In this document: positions 45,092 to 53,349 of the stretch, one piece after another
Numbering within the stretch: the first letter of the stretch is position 1
Layout of the letters: each line of letters opens with the position of its first letter
DNA from: Alloyangia pacifica
Lineage (GTDB): Bacteria; Pseudomonadota; Alphaproteobacteria; Rhodobacterales; Rhodobacteraceae
NCBI RefSeq assembly: GCF_003111685.1
Contig: NZ_CP022190.1
Coordinates: 706,001 to 770,000 of the forward strand
DNA: 64,000 nt
Direction: 5' to 3'
The notes under the pieces: model-generated
What the model was told of the DNA's origin: nothing
What the model saw: the letters and a program-made list of their open reading frames with translations, nothing else
The model's database searches: none
Position numbers and translations under genes: made by a program

Positions 45092-45748
45092 ATGGCGGAA
45101 GCAACGCTCACCATTTCATCGAAGAACTACTCGTCCTGGTCGCTGCGCGGCTGGCTGCTCTGCCGCATGGCGAGGCTCGATTTCAGCGAGGAGATGGTCG
45201 ATACCTCCGACGCCACCGCCCGGCAGGAATTGCTGCTGCTCTCGCCGACGGTGCGGGTGCCGCGGCTGATCCACGGGCGGGTGCAAGTCTGGGACACGCT
45301 GGCCATTGCTGAGTACCTGAACGAGATTTTTCCCGATGCCGGTCTCTACCCCGAGGATATCGCTGCGCGCTCGCATTGCCGCTCGATTTCGGGCGAGATG
45401 CACTCGGGATTTTACAACCTGTGCTCGGCGCTGCCGATGAACCTCAAGGCACGGCACCAGAGCTTCAAGATCTTCTCCGGCGCGCGGCCCGACGTCGAGC
45501 GGATCAAGGTGATCTGGCACGAATGCCTTGATGCCTATGGCGGCCCGTTCCTCTTCGGCGCGAAACCCTCGGTGGCCGATGCCATGTACGCGCCCGTCTG
45601 CACCCGCTTCCGGACCTACGCGGTGCAGCTTGAGGATCGGCTCCAGCCCTACATGGAGACCATTCTCGACTGGGCGCCGATGAAGGAATGGACAGAAGGC
45701 GCGCTGGCCGAGCCTGACGAGATCGTCGAACTCGAGGTCGAATTCTAG
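45092..45748 (+). CDS. Glutathione S-transferase family protein
   Basis: Protein of 218 residues with GST fold. The N-terminal domain begins LTISSKNYSSWSLRGWLLCRMA, with the Ser-rich active loop of the YfcF/zeta-like group, and VRVPRLIHG with VWDTLAIAEYLNE binds glutathione. The C-terminal half has FLFGAKPSVADAMYAPVCTR. The ATG at 45092 follows GAGGGG. Stop codons of this gene and the convergent VWA gene overlap through CTAG. Confidence 0.88.
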   Translation: MAEATLTISSKNYSSWSLRGWLLCRMARLDFSEEMVDTSDATARQELLLLSPTVRVPRLIHGRVQVWDTLAIAEYLNEIFPDAGLYPEDIAARSHCRSISGEMHSGFYNLCSALPMNLKARHQSFKIFSGARPDVERIKVIWHECLDAYGGPFLFGAKPSVADAMYAPVCTRFRTYAVQLEDRLQPYMETILDWAPMKEWTEGALAEPDEIVELEVEF

Positions 45749-46929
45749 CGCGCGAGGTCGCGGATGCCGCGCGCGATCCCCTCCAGCGTCATCGGCACCA
45801 TGCGCTCTTCGAAGATCTCGCGGATCATGTCGATGGAGCGAGTGTAGCCCCAGTGTTTCTCGGGCACCGGGTTTATCCACAGGTGATCGGGCCATTGCGC
45901 TCGCGCCCGGCGCAGCCAGACCTCGCCCGCCTCCTTGTTCCAATGCTCGTTGGCCCCGCCCGGCACAGCGATCTCGTAGGGGCTCATCGAGGCGTCGCCG
46001 ACGAAGATGCACTTGTAATCCGGGCCGTAGGTGTTCAGCACCTCCCAGGTTGGTATCTGGGCATCCCAGCGCCGCCTGTTGTCGCGCCAGAGGCCCTCAT
46101 AGAGGCAGTTGTGGAAGTAGTACTGCTCGAGGTGCTTGAACTCGGCCCGCGCCGCCGAGAAGAGCTCCTCGACCACCTTCACGTGCGGGTCCATCGAGCC
46201 GCCCACGTCGAGAAACAGCAGCACCTTCACCGCGTTGCGCCGCTCGGGGCGGGTCTTCACGTCGAGATAGCCGTGCTCGGCGGTGGCGCGGATGGTGCCG
46301 TCGAGGTCGAGCTCCTCGGCCGCCCCGTCCCGCGCCCAGGCCCGCAGCCGCTTTAGCGCCACCTTGATGTTGCGCGTGCCCAGCTCGACCTGGTCGTCGA
46401 GATTGCGGAACTCCCGCTTGTCCCAGACCTTCACGGCCCGCTGGTGGCGGCTTTCTTCCTGGCCGATGCGCACCCCTTCGGGATTGTAGCCATGGGCCCC
46501 AAAGGGCGAGGTGCCGGCGGTGCCGATCCACTTGTTGCCGCCCTGATGTCGACCCTGCTGGTCGCGCAGCCGCTCCTTGAGGGTTTCCATAAGCTTGTCG
46601 AAGCCGCCCAGGGCCTCTATCTCGGCGCGCTCCTCGGGCGTGAGGTGTTTCTCGGCCATCTTGCGCAGCCAATCGTCGGGCAGGTCGAGCGCCTCGAGCA
46701 TGTCATCAAGCGACACCGCCTCGAGCCCCCGGAAGGCCTCGGCAAAGGCGCGGTCGAAACGGTCGAGATGGCGCTCGTCCTTCACCAGCACGCTGCGCGC
46801 GAGGTAGTAGAAACCGGTCACGTCGTACAGCGCGAGTCCGGCCTTCAGCGCCTCGAGGAAGCTCAGGAACTCGCGCAGGGAGACCGGCACCTGCGCCGTT
46901 CTCAAGGTTTCGAAAAATCGTAGGAACAT
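45745..46929 (-). CDS. VWA domain (CoxE-like) protein
   Basis: Protein of 394 residues. The N-terminal half is helical (FLRFFETLRTAQVPVSLREFLSF), and the C-terminal half is a von Willebrand A-like domain with a MIDAS start VLLFLDVGGSMD (DxGxS variant) and FVGDASMSPYEIA. This layout matches proteins annotated as CoxE-like or YehP-like, which usually work with a MoxR AAA+ ATPase in metal-enzyme maturation. No MoxR gene is adjacent here. Start ATG 46929; a longer frame adds a basic antisense-like segment. Confidence 0.82.
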   Translation of the reverse strand: MFLRFFETLRTAQVPVSLREFLSFLEALKAGLALYDVTGFYYLARSVLVKDERHLDRFDRAFAEAFRGLEAVSLDDMLEALDLPDDWLRKMAEKHLTPEERAEIEALGGFDKLMETLKERLRDQQGRHQGGNKWIGTAGTSPFGAHGYNPEGVRIGQEESRHQRAVKVWDKREFRNLDDQVELGTRNIKVALKRLRAWARDGAAEELDLDGTIRATAEHGYLDVKTRPERRNAVKVLLFLDVGGSMDPHVKVVEELFSAARAEFKHLEQYYFHNCLYEGLWRDNRRRWDAQIPTWEVLNTYGPDYKCIFVGDASMSPYEIAVPGGANEHWNKEAGEVWLRRARAQWPDHLWINPVPEKHWGYTRSIDMIREIFEERMVPMTLEGIARGIRDLAR

Positions 46930-46980
46930 CGGCCACCTCCGCGCGGGATGATGCCGCGCGTTGCAGGGAGCCTCAACCCG

Positions 46981-47020
46981 GGTCTTCTTCTCTTGCAAAA
47001 CACGCCGAGGGGTGCGCCCG
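46981..47020 (-). repeat. 3'-end element, copy C
   Basis: Read on the minus strand, a GC-rich arm CCCCTCGGCGT is followed by GTTTTGCAAGAGAAGAAG. It is 19-58 bp past the stop of the small membrane gene. Shares TTTTGCAAGAGAAGAAG-like sequence with copies at 26950 and 51221. Confidence 0.5.
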
Positions 47021-47038
47021 AAAGCCCAGTCGCCGGAC

Positions 47039-47206
47039 TCAGAACGCCAGCTTTTCCACGAAGATCGTCAGGATCAGCGCAACCAGCGAGAAGGCGATGC
47101 CATAGACCGCGACGAATTGCGCGATGTCCGCCTTGTTGCCCTTGCGGCGCGCGGCGGTCATCCCGCCGATGATGGCGCCAAGAATGGCTCCCGCGATGAC
47201 GATCAT
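47039..47206 (-). CDS. Small two-span membrane protein
   Basis: Frame of 55 residues with two predicted spans: IVIAGAILGAIIGGMTAARR and VYGIAFSLVALILTIFVEKL, joined by a basic loop. It follows the DUF2927 lipoprotein gene by 8 bp and is probably cotranscribed. No family is recognised. Gly-rich first helix suggests close helix packing or oligomerisation. Confidence 0.65.
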   Translation of the reverse strand: MIVIAGAILGAIIGGMTAARRKGNKADIAQFVAVYGIAFSLVALILTIFVEKLAF

Positions 47207-47214
47207 GTGGTTCC

Positions 47215-48585
47215 TCAGCTCCCTTGCACCGGGTCGAGGGCGGCCCGCCTGCGCACCTGCGCACCGCCGTCCCAGTCCGGGCCGAAGCCGTAGCGCGCCC
47301 ACCCCAGAGAGTCCAGCCGCAGCGCGGCGGCCTCGGCGCTGCGCCCAAGCCCATCAAGCGCCTCGGCGCGCAGGGTCATAAGGCTGGCCAGAAGCGCGGC
47401 GTTCTCGTGCCGGCGGGCCACGGCTTCCTGCGGGGCGGTCAGCGCCAGTGCCTCCTCGGGGCGGCCGGTCCTGAGCGCCAGCGCGGCCAATTGGGCGACG
47501 GCATAGGCCTCGTGAAGCCGGGCGTCAGGCAGGGTCGAGAAGATGCGCAGCGCGGCGCGGAACTGCGTTTCGGCCTGCGCCGGCTCGTCGCTGACCAGCA
47601 GCCGGCCGAGGGCGAAATGCGTGAAGCCGAGACGGTGATCCGTCCAGCCCTCGGCGCGGGCGAGGCGCAGTGCCTGCTCTGCGGCGGCGCGGCGCCGCGG
47701 CAGCGGCTCGGAGGTGCCGAGCGTGGTCTGGATCGCCTCCACCCAGGCGCGCGGCGTGGGCGCGAGGCGACGGTCGGGCACGTCCTGCCCCGCCGGGTTG
47801 AGCCTTGCGAGGATCGCGGGCAGGGCGGCGGCCACCTCGGCGCGCGCCATCCCCGAGCGCAGCGCCGGGTCGTAGAAGGCGCGCAGCACCAGCATGTCGT
47901 AGCCCGAGAGCACGGTATGCACGTTGTCGTCGTTGAAGACGCTCTCGCCGAGCCGGTAGAGGTCATTGAGCGGGCCGAGCGCCTGCGCGATCTCCTCGTG
48001 CAGGCAGTCACGGATTTCCTGCGGCGCGGCGTCGGAGGGCAGGAAGACGGCGGCGGTCTCGCGTTCGCGCACCTCGGTCCAGCTCGCCTCACCGGCGTTC
48101 TGCGCGCGGCGATACTCGCTCCAAGAACTGACACCGGGAATGACGAAACAGGCTGCCTGCGGCAGCTGCTTGCGGATCTTCTCGCGCGGCACCGGGACCA
48201 GCGTGATGTTCGCCTCTCCGCGCTTCACCTCGGTGATGTGGATCCCGGCCTCCTCGCGCAGTCGGCGCAGCAGCCGGTCGAGATCGGGCGCAAGGCTTGT
48301 CGGGGCCGTGCCTGCCACCCGCAGGGTCACCGGTCCCTCAAAGCGGCTGAAGACTGGCAGCGCGCGCCCCGACTCCAGCGAGAAGGCGAGATCGAGGATG
48401 TCCCGCGCGATCTGCGCGTTGCCGGCCTGCGGGGGCAACGGGCTGGGCGCGCCGAAGCGGCTGGCGAGCGGCGGGCTCACCTCGGGTGCCACGGTGGCAG
48501 GGCCAGCGGCACGGCTGACGCTCTCGGGCGCCATCGGCGCGCAGGCACCGATCAGCAGGCCGAGGAAGAAGACCAGCCGCCGCAT
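47215..48585 (-). CDS. DUF2927 lipoprotein with TPR-like C-terminus
   Basis: Protein of 456 residues with a lipoprotein signal: hydrophobic stretch then LIGAC, so Cys15 would be lipidated. Residues about 55-240 form a DUF2927 domain with CLHEEIAQALGPLNDLY, a His-Glu pattern recalling zinc proteases. Residues about 285-440 are Ala/Leu/Arg-rich helical pairs (AEQALRLARAEGWTDHRLG, ALGRLLVSDEPAQAE) like tetratricopeptide repeats. The likely location is the outer or inner membrane, facing the periplasm. Function unknown. Confidence 0.82.
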   Translation of the reverse strand: MRRLVFFLGLLIGACAPMAPESVSRAAGPATVAPEVSPPLASRFGAPSPLPPQAGNAQIARDILDLAFSLESGRALPVFSRFEGPVTLRVAGTAPTSLAPDLDRLLRRLREEAGIHITEVKRGEANITLVPVPREKIRKQLPQAACFVIPGVSSWSEYRRAQNAGEASWTEVRERETAAVFLPSDAAPQEIRDCLHEEIAQALGPLNDLYRLGESVFNDDNVHTVLSGYDMLVLRAFYDPALRSGMARAEVAAALPAILARLNPAGQDVPDRRLAPTPRAWVEAIQTTLGTSEPLPRRRAAAEQALRLARAEGWTDHRLGFTHFALGRLLVSDEPAQAETQFRAALRIFSTLPDARLHEAYAVAQLAALALRTGRPEEALALTAPQEAVARRHENAALLASLMTLRAEALDGLGRSAEAAALRLDSLGWARYGFGPDWDGGAQVRRRAALDPVQGS

Positions 48586-48588
48586 CGC

Positions 48589-49041
48589 TCAGCGCCGCTG
48601 GTATTTGACGAAGGGGGTTACGGTGCCGATCCGGTCGTAGAGCTGCCGTGCGGTGGCGTTGAATTCCTGAGTCATCCAGTAGACGGAAGGTGCGCCTTCC
48701 GCATCGGCGGCGGCATAGACCGCCTCGATCAGCGCCCTTCCGACGCCCATCCCGCGCGCCTCGGGCGCGGCGTAGAGGTCCTGCAGGTAGCAGACATTCT
48801 CGATCCGCCAGCAATGGCGATGAAAGACGTAATGCACCAACCCAACAGGCACGCCATCCACCAGCGCGAGCAGCCCGTGGAAATCCTGCGGATCGTCGCC
48901 CAAGAGACGCGCGAAGGTGCTGGCATAGACTTCCTCGGGCACGGAGGACTCGTAGAAGGTGAGATAGCCGGTCCAGAGCGCGCGCCACGCGGCCTCGTCC
49001 CCGGCCTCGAGCGGCCGGATGGTCAGGGAGTCTTGGGACAT
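48589..49041 (-). CDS. GNAT family N-acetyltransferase
   Basis: Acetyltransferase of 150 residues. It opens LTIRPLEAGDEAAWRALWTGYL. Motif A for acetyl-CoA binding is the segment AAPEARGMGVGRALIEAV, and the C-terminal NATARQLYDRIGTVTPFVKY is typical of the group. The ATG at 49041 is chosen; residues before it look non-coding. Acceptor unknown. It is 3 bp ahead of the DUF2927 lipoprotein gene, so the two share a transcript. Confidence 0.88.
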   Translation of the reverse strand: MSQDSLTIRPLEAGDEAAWRALWTGYLTFYESSVPEEVYASTFARLLGDDPQDFHGLLALVDGVPVGLVHYVFHRHCWRIENVCYLQDLYAAPEARGMGVGRALIEAVYAAADAEGAPSVYWMTQEFNATARQLYDRIGTVTPFVKYQRR

Positions 49042-49154
49042 GCTGCCTCTATGCGTTTCTTTTGGTTTATCTATCGTGAACTGCCCGGGGCTTCGCACCC
49101 TCTGCTGCGCCAGTATAGCCGGAGCGGCCCCGGGTTTGTCCCGCGAAAGAGAAA

Positions 49155-49184
49155 GACGCCGCGAAATTGTGATTTCGCGGCGTC
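49155..49184 (-). terminator. Terminator of prfC
   Basis: A perfect 13-bp stem, GACGCCGCGAAAT with ATTTCGCGGCGTC, has a 4-nt loop. On the minus strand it is followed by TTTCTCTTTC. It lies 61-90 bp past the prfC stop. Confidence 0.85.
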
Positions 49185-49244
49185 CGAAAATGGAAAGTGA
49201 CCTTGGGTCAGCAGCTTAACCTGTGCAGCGCTGCAACAGCCGGC

Positions 49245-50852
49245 TCAGACCATCATCTCCTTGGTGGCCGAAAGGGTCACGCCCGGATAGTCGCGCTCGA
49301 CCCGGTCGATGTCCCACTGCATGCGCGTGAGGTAGACGATGTCGCCGTCATTGTCGTGGGCGATGTGCTGCTTGTTGGCGTTGACGAACTTCTCGACCGA
49401 CGCCTTCTCGCCGTGCACCCAGCGCGCCGAAGTGAACTGCGAGGGCTCGAAGCGCACCGGAAGCGAGTATTCCTGCTCGATCCGCGCGCCCAGCACTTCG
49501 AATTGCAGCGCGCCGACGACGCCGACGATGTAGCCCGAACCGATCGACGGCTTGAAGACCTTGGCGGCACCTTCCTCGGCGAACTGGTAGAGCGCCTTTT
49601 CCAGATGCTTGGCCTTCATCGGATCGCCCGCGCGCACGCTTTGCAGCAGTTCCGGAGCAAACGACGGAATGCCGGTGACCTTCAGCGTCTCGCCCTCGGT
49701 CAACGTGTCACCGATGCGCAGCTGTCCATGGTTGGGAATGCCGATGATGTCGCCCGCCCAGGCTTCGTCCGCCAGCTCGCGGTCGGCGGCGAGGAAGAGC
49801 ACCGGGTTGGAGATCGCCATCGGCTTCTTGGTGCGCACATGGGTCAGCTTCATGCCGCGCTCGAAATGGCCCGACGACAGACGCACGAAGGCGACGCGGT
49901 CGCGGTGCTTGGGATCCATATTGGCCTGCACCTTGAAGACGAAACCGGCGACCTTCTTCTCGTCGGGGGCAATCTGCCGCGGATCGGCCGAGGTCGGCTG
50001 CGGCTCGGGGGCGAGTTCGCCGATGCCGTCCATCAGTTCCTTGACGCCAAAGGAGTTGATCGCCGAGCCGAACCAGATCGGGGTCATATGCCCCTCGAGC
50101 ACGGATTGCGGGTCGAGCGCGGGCAGCAGTTCGCGCGCCATCTCGACCTCTTCGCGCAGCTGCTCGAGCAGGTCGGCAGGCACATGTTCGGCGAGCTTGG
50201 GGTCGTCGAGGCCGCTGATCTTGATCGATTCCGCCACCCGGTTGCGGTCGGCGCGGTCCATCAGTTCCAGACGGTCGTGGATCATGTCGTAGCAGCCGAC
50301 GAAATCGCGGCCCATGCCGATCGGCCAGCTGGCGGGTGTCACGTCGATAGCAAGGTTTTCCTGGATCTCGTCGATGATCTCGAAGGTATCCCGCGCCTCG
50401 CGGTCCATCTTGTTGCAGAAGGTCAGGATCGGCAGGTCCCGCAGGCGGCAGACCTCGAAGAGCTTGCGGGTCTGACTTTCCACGCCCTTGGCGCCGTCGA
50501 TGACCATGATCGCCGCATCCACCGCCGTCAGCGTGCGATAGGTGTCTTCCGAGAAGTCCGAGTGGCCGGGCGTGTCGACGAGGTTGTAGCGGAAGTTGCC
50601 ATACTCGAAGGACATCGCCGAGGCGGAAACCGAGATGCCGCGCTCCTGCTCCATCTTCATGAAGTCCGAGCGTGTGCGCCGCGCTTCGCCCTTGGCGCGG
50701 ACCTGTCCGGCCATCTGGATCGCCCCGCCGAAAAGCAGGAACTTTTCGGTCAGCGTGGTCTTGCCCGCATCCGGGTGCGAGATGATCGCGAAGGTGCGGC
50801 GCCGCGCGATCTCGGGCGGCAGGGTGGGGCGGTTCGAAGCGGTGTCCAGCAT
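49245..50852 (-). CDS. prfC: Peptide chain release factor 3
   Basis: GTPase of 535 residues that recycles RF1/RF2 from the ribosome after peptide release. G-motifs are clear: SHPDAGKTTLTEK (P-loop), RGISVSASAM, DTPGHSDFSED and FCNKMDRE. Domains II and III follow with RVRTKKPMAISNPVLF-type segments and SIGSGYIVGVVGALQFEVL. Length fits RF3 rather than EF-G. It is a single gene with its own terminator. Confidence 0.96.
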   Translation of the reverse strand: MLDTASNRPTLPPEIARRRTFAIISHPDAGKTTLTEKFLLFGGAIQMAGQVRAKGEARRTRSDFMKMEQERGISVSASAMSFEYGNFRYNLVDTPGHSDFSEDTYRTLTAVDAAIMVIDGAKGVESQTRKLFEVCRLRDLPILTFCNKMDREARDTFEIIDEIQENLAIDVTPASWPIGMGRDFVGCYDMIHDRLELMDRADRNRVAESIKISGLDDPKLAEHVPADLLEQLREEVEMARELLPALDPQSVLEGHMTPIWFGSAINSFGVKELMDGIGELAPEPQPTSADPRQIAPDEKKVAGFVFKVQANMDPKHRDRVAFVRLSSGHFERGMKLTHVRTKKPMAISNPVLFLAADRELADEAWAGDIIGIPNHGQLRIGDTLTEGETLKVTGIPSFAPELLQSVRAGDPMKAKHLEKALYQFAEEGAAKVFKPSIGSGYIVGVVGALQFEVLGARIEQEYSLPVRFEPSQFTSARWVHGEKASVEKFVNANKQHIAHDNDGDIVYLTRMQWDIDRVERDYPGVTLSATKEMMV

Positions 50853-50940
50853 GAGCGCGCGTATAGGTGCGGGCGGGGGTTTTGTCTATGGGGAACCGCG
50901 CCGCGCCGGCGGCGGTTGAGGCTTTGAAAGGAGACCCCGG

Positions 50941-51204
50941 ATGAGCAAGGACCACGCCCCGTCGATCAAGGACCCCGACCTCTACGAGACGCTGCGCGAC
51001 AAGGGCTACTCGGAGGAGAAAGCGGCGCGCATTTCCAACGCCAAGGCCAATCCCGACATGCACCCGTCCGAAAAGGGCGGCAAGGCGCCCCCCTACGAGG
51101 ACTGGACCAAGGCGGAGCTTTACGAGCGCGCTCAGGAGATCGGCATAGACGGGCGCTCGAAGATGACAAAGGCTGAACTGATCGACGCCCTGCGTTCCCA
51201 CTAG
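50941..51204 (+). CDS. Small Rho-N/SAP-like protein
   Basis: Protein of 87 residues. The C-terminal 40 residues (YEDWTKAELYERAQEIGIDGRSKMTKAELIDALR) are a helix-extended-helix fold typical of Rho N-terminal or SAP nucleic-acid binding domains. The N-terminal part, LYETLRDKGYSEEKAARISNAKA, matches the small DUF7218-like group. Start ATG 50941 follows AAAGGAG. It is likely a nucleoid or stress-linked DNA/RNA-binding protein, by inference. Confidence 0.82.
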   Translation: MSKDHAPSIKDPDLYETLRDKGYSEEKAARISNAKANPDMHPSEKGGKAPPYEDWTKAELYERAQEIGIDGRSKMTKAELIDALRSH

Positions 51205-51220
51205 GATCTGGGTGTGTGGT

Positions 51221-51282
51221 CCGCTCGGGCGGGCATTCGCAAAGAGAAAAAGTCCGAAGGCGGCCCGGCGCGCAGCCTTCGG
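51221..51282 (+). repeat. 3'-end element copy B plus terminator-like hairpin
   Basis: CCGC-TCGG-GCGG is followed by GCATTCGCAAAGAGAAAAAG (51233-51252), like the copies at 26950 and 46981. Directly after it, CCGAAGGC (51254-51261) pairs with GCCTTCGG (51275-51282). The block lies between two convergent genes and may end both transcripts. Confidence 0.5.
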
Positions 51283-51336
51283 GGCAAAGATAACTCAGAG
51301 GAGACGCTCGCCGCGCGACGGGGCAGATGGGTCAGC

Positions 51337-52374
51337 TCACCCCGCCGACGATTGCCGCAGGATCTCCGCCGCGTCGGGCCGCTGCAGGAGCGTTTCCTGC
51401 ACCTCCAGCTCCGGCTGATCCGAGGCGCTGTGCCGCGGCAGCAGCGCGCTCACCTGTTCCGACAGCTCGGCTGGCAGCACGGCGCGCGTGCGGGTGTCCA
51501 CCAGCATGGATTCCGCCGCGATACCCTCGGCGTAGATGATCTGGTGATGGTCGAAGAGCATCTGGTAGTAGTCCACGAAGCCGCCTTCCCGGCGCAGGAT
51601 TGTCTCGCCGTTGATCAGGTGGCGGGCGCGCAGCAGCAGCTCGGACCGGCCGGCGCCGAGCCGGTCGCGGCGCTGGTAGACAAAAAGCCGGTGGTCGGGG
51701 CTGACCAGCAGGTCTCGGGCGGCGTTGAGCGTGCCGGCGCGGATCAGGATTGGCGCGAAAGCACCGACCGCACGCAGCGTCTGGTGGCCGATCCAGCGGA
51801 TCTCCTGCGCGCCGTCGTCGCGGGTCAGCACCCGGTCGCCGACCCGGAGGTCCTCCACGGCGCACTGCGCGCCGGACGCGAGGGTGATCAACGTGCCGGC
51901 GGTGAAAGACACGCAGGCAAGCTGGGCGAAGCGGGCCAGCGCCGTGTCGCGGTTGACCCCGATCAGCGCGTAGTCCTTGCGCGGCTGCATCGCCGCGAGG
52001 GGCATCAAGTAGACTTCGGTCACCAGCCCGTCGGCGCAGGTTTCGACCAGTGCCAGCGCCTCGGTGATGGCGCCGTCGCGGCTCATGAAGGTCAGGCAGG
52101 CGTCGAGGTGCAGATCGGCGCCGCGCCGACCCAGTTCGCTGCCGAGGGCGATCTCGAAGGGTGAGGCGGCGGCGGGCAAGAGGTTCAGCCGCGCCGGGCG
52201 GGCAAGGGGCGAGAGCGCGTAGACATCGTCGGGTTGCAGCTCTTCGGCAAAGGTCAGCGCATCGCCGAGGTTGGCGCCGCTGACCACGCGCAGATCTCTG
52301 CCGCGGTATACGGTCACGCTGTGCGCCGGGCGGGCGGCGCCGGGCATCGCACTGGAAAGGGCCTCTGCCATCAC
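51337..52374 (-). CDS. Hint-domain protein
   Basis: Protein of 345 residues. The Hint (Hedgehog/intein) domain covers about 150-300: it begins at CVSFTAGTLITLASG with the conserved Cys, then VEDLRVGDRVLTRDDG, LVSPDHRLFVYQ with the His, and VDYYQMLFDHHQIIYAEG. This is the roseobacter-type Hint domain often found in surface or secreted proteins. No signal peptide is seen, and no RTX repeats are present. The N-terminal 140 residues are uncharacterised. Self-processing is possible but not shown. Confidence 0.82.
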   Translation of the reverse strand: MMAEALSSAMPGAARPAHSVTVYRGRDLRVVSGANLGDALTFAEELQPDDVYALSPLARPARLNLLPAAASPFEIALGSELGRRGADLHLDACLTFMSRDGAITEALALVETCADGLVTEVYLMPLAAMQPRKDYALIGVNRDTALARFAQLACVSFTAGTLITLASGAQCAVEDLRVGDRVLTRDDGAQEIRWIGHQTLRAVGAFAPILIRAGTLNAARDLLVSPDHRLFVYQRRDRLGAGRSELLLRARHLINGETILRREGGFVDYYQMLFDHHQIIYAEGIAAESMLVDTRTRAVLPAELSEQVSALLPRHSASDQPELEVQETLLQRPDAAEILRQSSAG

Positions 52375-52559
52375 TCGTCTCTACATTCGCACGGGTCTTT
52401 CGGGGTTTCCCGAAATGCCTCCGCCCGCTCCTACATTGCCCCGGGCGACGCGGTCCCCCGAGGCGGTCTCAGCCTACACGCCATTGTCTCTCAGGGGAAT
52501 GTGTCATCATATGGCCCCGGACCCGGCGTTTTGCCGGCAGAGTGCACAGGGAGAAGAAG

Positions 52560-53339
52560 ATGGATCTCGGGATCGCGGGGAAAACGGCGCTGGTCTGCGC
52601 CTCGTCGAAGGGGCTGGGGCGTGGCTGTGCCGAGGCGCTGGCCGAAGCGGGCTGCAACCTTGTCATGAACGCGCGTGGCGCCGAGGCGCTCGAGGCGACC
52701 GCCGCCGAGATCCGCGCCACCTATGGGGTCGAGGTGGCCACCGTAGCGGCCGACATCGTCTCGGAGGACGGCCGGGCGCAGGTGCTCGAGGTGGCGCGCG
52801 GGGCCGACATTCTGGTGACCAACGCGGGCGGTCCGCCTCCGGGGATATGGAGCGACTGGGACCGCACCGATTTTCTCAAGGCGCTTGACGGCAACATGCT
52901 CACCCCGATCGCCCTGATGCAGTCGCTGCTGCCGGGGATGATGGAGCGCGGCTGGGGCCGGGTCGTCAACATCACCTCGCGCTCGGTCAAGGCGCCGATC
53001 CTGCAGCTCGGCCTTTCGAACTCGGCGCGGGCGGGGCTCACGGGCTTTGTGGCCGGCACTTCGCGCCAGGTGGCCGAAAAGGGCGTGACGATCAACAACC
53101 TGCTGCCGGGCGTGCATGAGACCGCGCGCATCGTGCAGATGGACAAGCACGACGCCGAGAAAACCGGCCGCCCCATCGCCGAGATCAGCGCCGAGCGGGC
53201 GGCGGGGATCCCGACGCGGGAATACGGGCAGGCCGCGGATTTCGGGCGCATGTGCGCCTATCTCTGCTCGGTCCATGCGCGGTTCATCGTCGGGCAGAAC
53301 ATCGTGCTCGACGGCGGCGAGACGCTGGCGACGATCTGA
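52560..53339 (+). CDS. SDR family oxidoreductase with altered catalytic residues
   Basis: Rossmann-fold protein of 259 residues. The ATG at 52560 follows GGGAGAAG. The nucleotide motif is CASSKGLGRG and the NAG motif is expanded to TNAGGPPPG. The active Ser is in NITSRSV, but the usual YxxxK is replaced by SNSAR in LGLSNSARAGLTGF, so both Tyr and Lys are missing. The same NAGGPP/SNSAR pattern marks a recognisable SDR subgroup, so this is probably not simple decay. Substrate unknown. It is followed after 10 bp by the AlkC-like gene. Confidence 0.85.
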   Translation: MDLGIAGKTALVCASSKGLGRGCAEALAEAGCNLVMNARGAEALEATAAEIRATYGVEVATVAADIVSEDGRAQVLEVARGADILVTNAGGPPPGIWSDWDRTDFLKALDGNMLTPIALMQSLLPGMMERGWGRVVNITSRSVKAPILQLGLSNSARAGLTGFVAGTSRQVAEKGVTINNLLPGVHETARIVQMDKHDAEKTGRPIAEISAERAAGIPTREYGQAADFGRMCAYLCSVHARFIVGQNIVLDGGETLATI

Positions 53340-53349
53340 GCGAAGAGCC

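Noticed and set aside
47224..49200. 658-codon plus-strand frame
   Set aside because: Antisense to the DUF2927 lipoprotein and GNAT genes, which show a lipobox and acetyl-CoA motif respectively.
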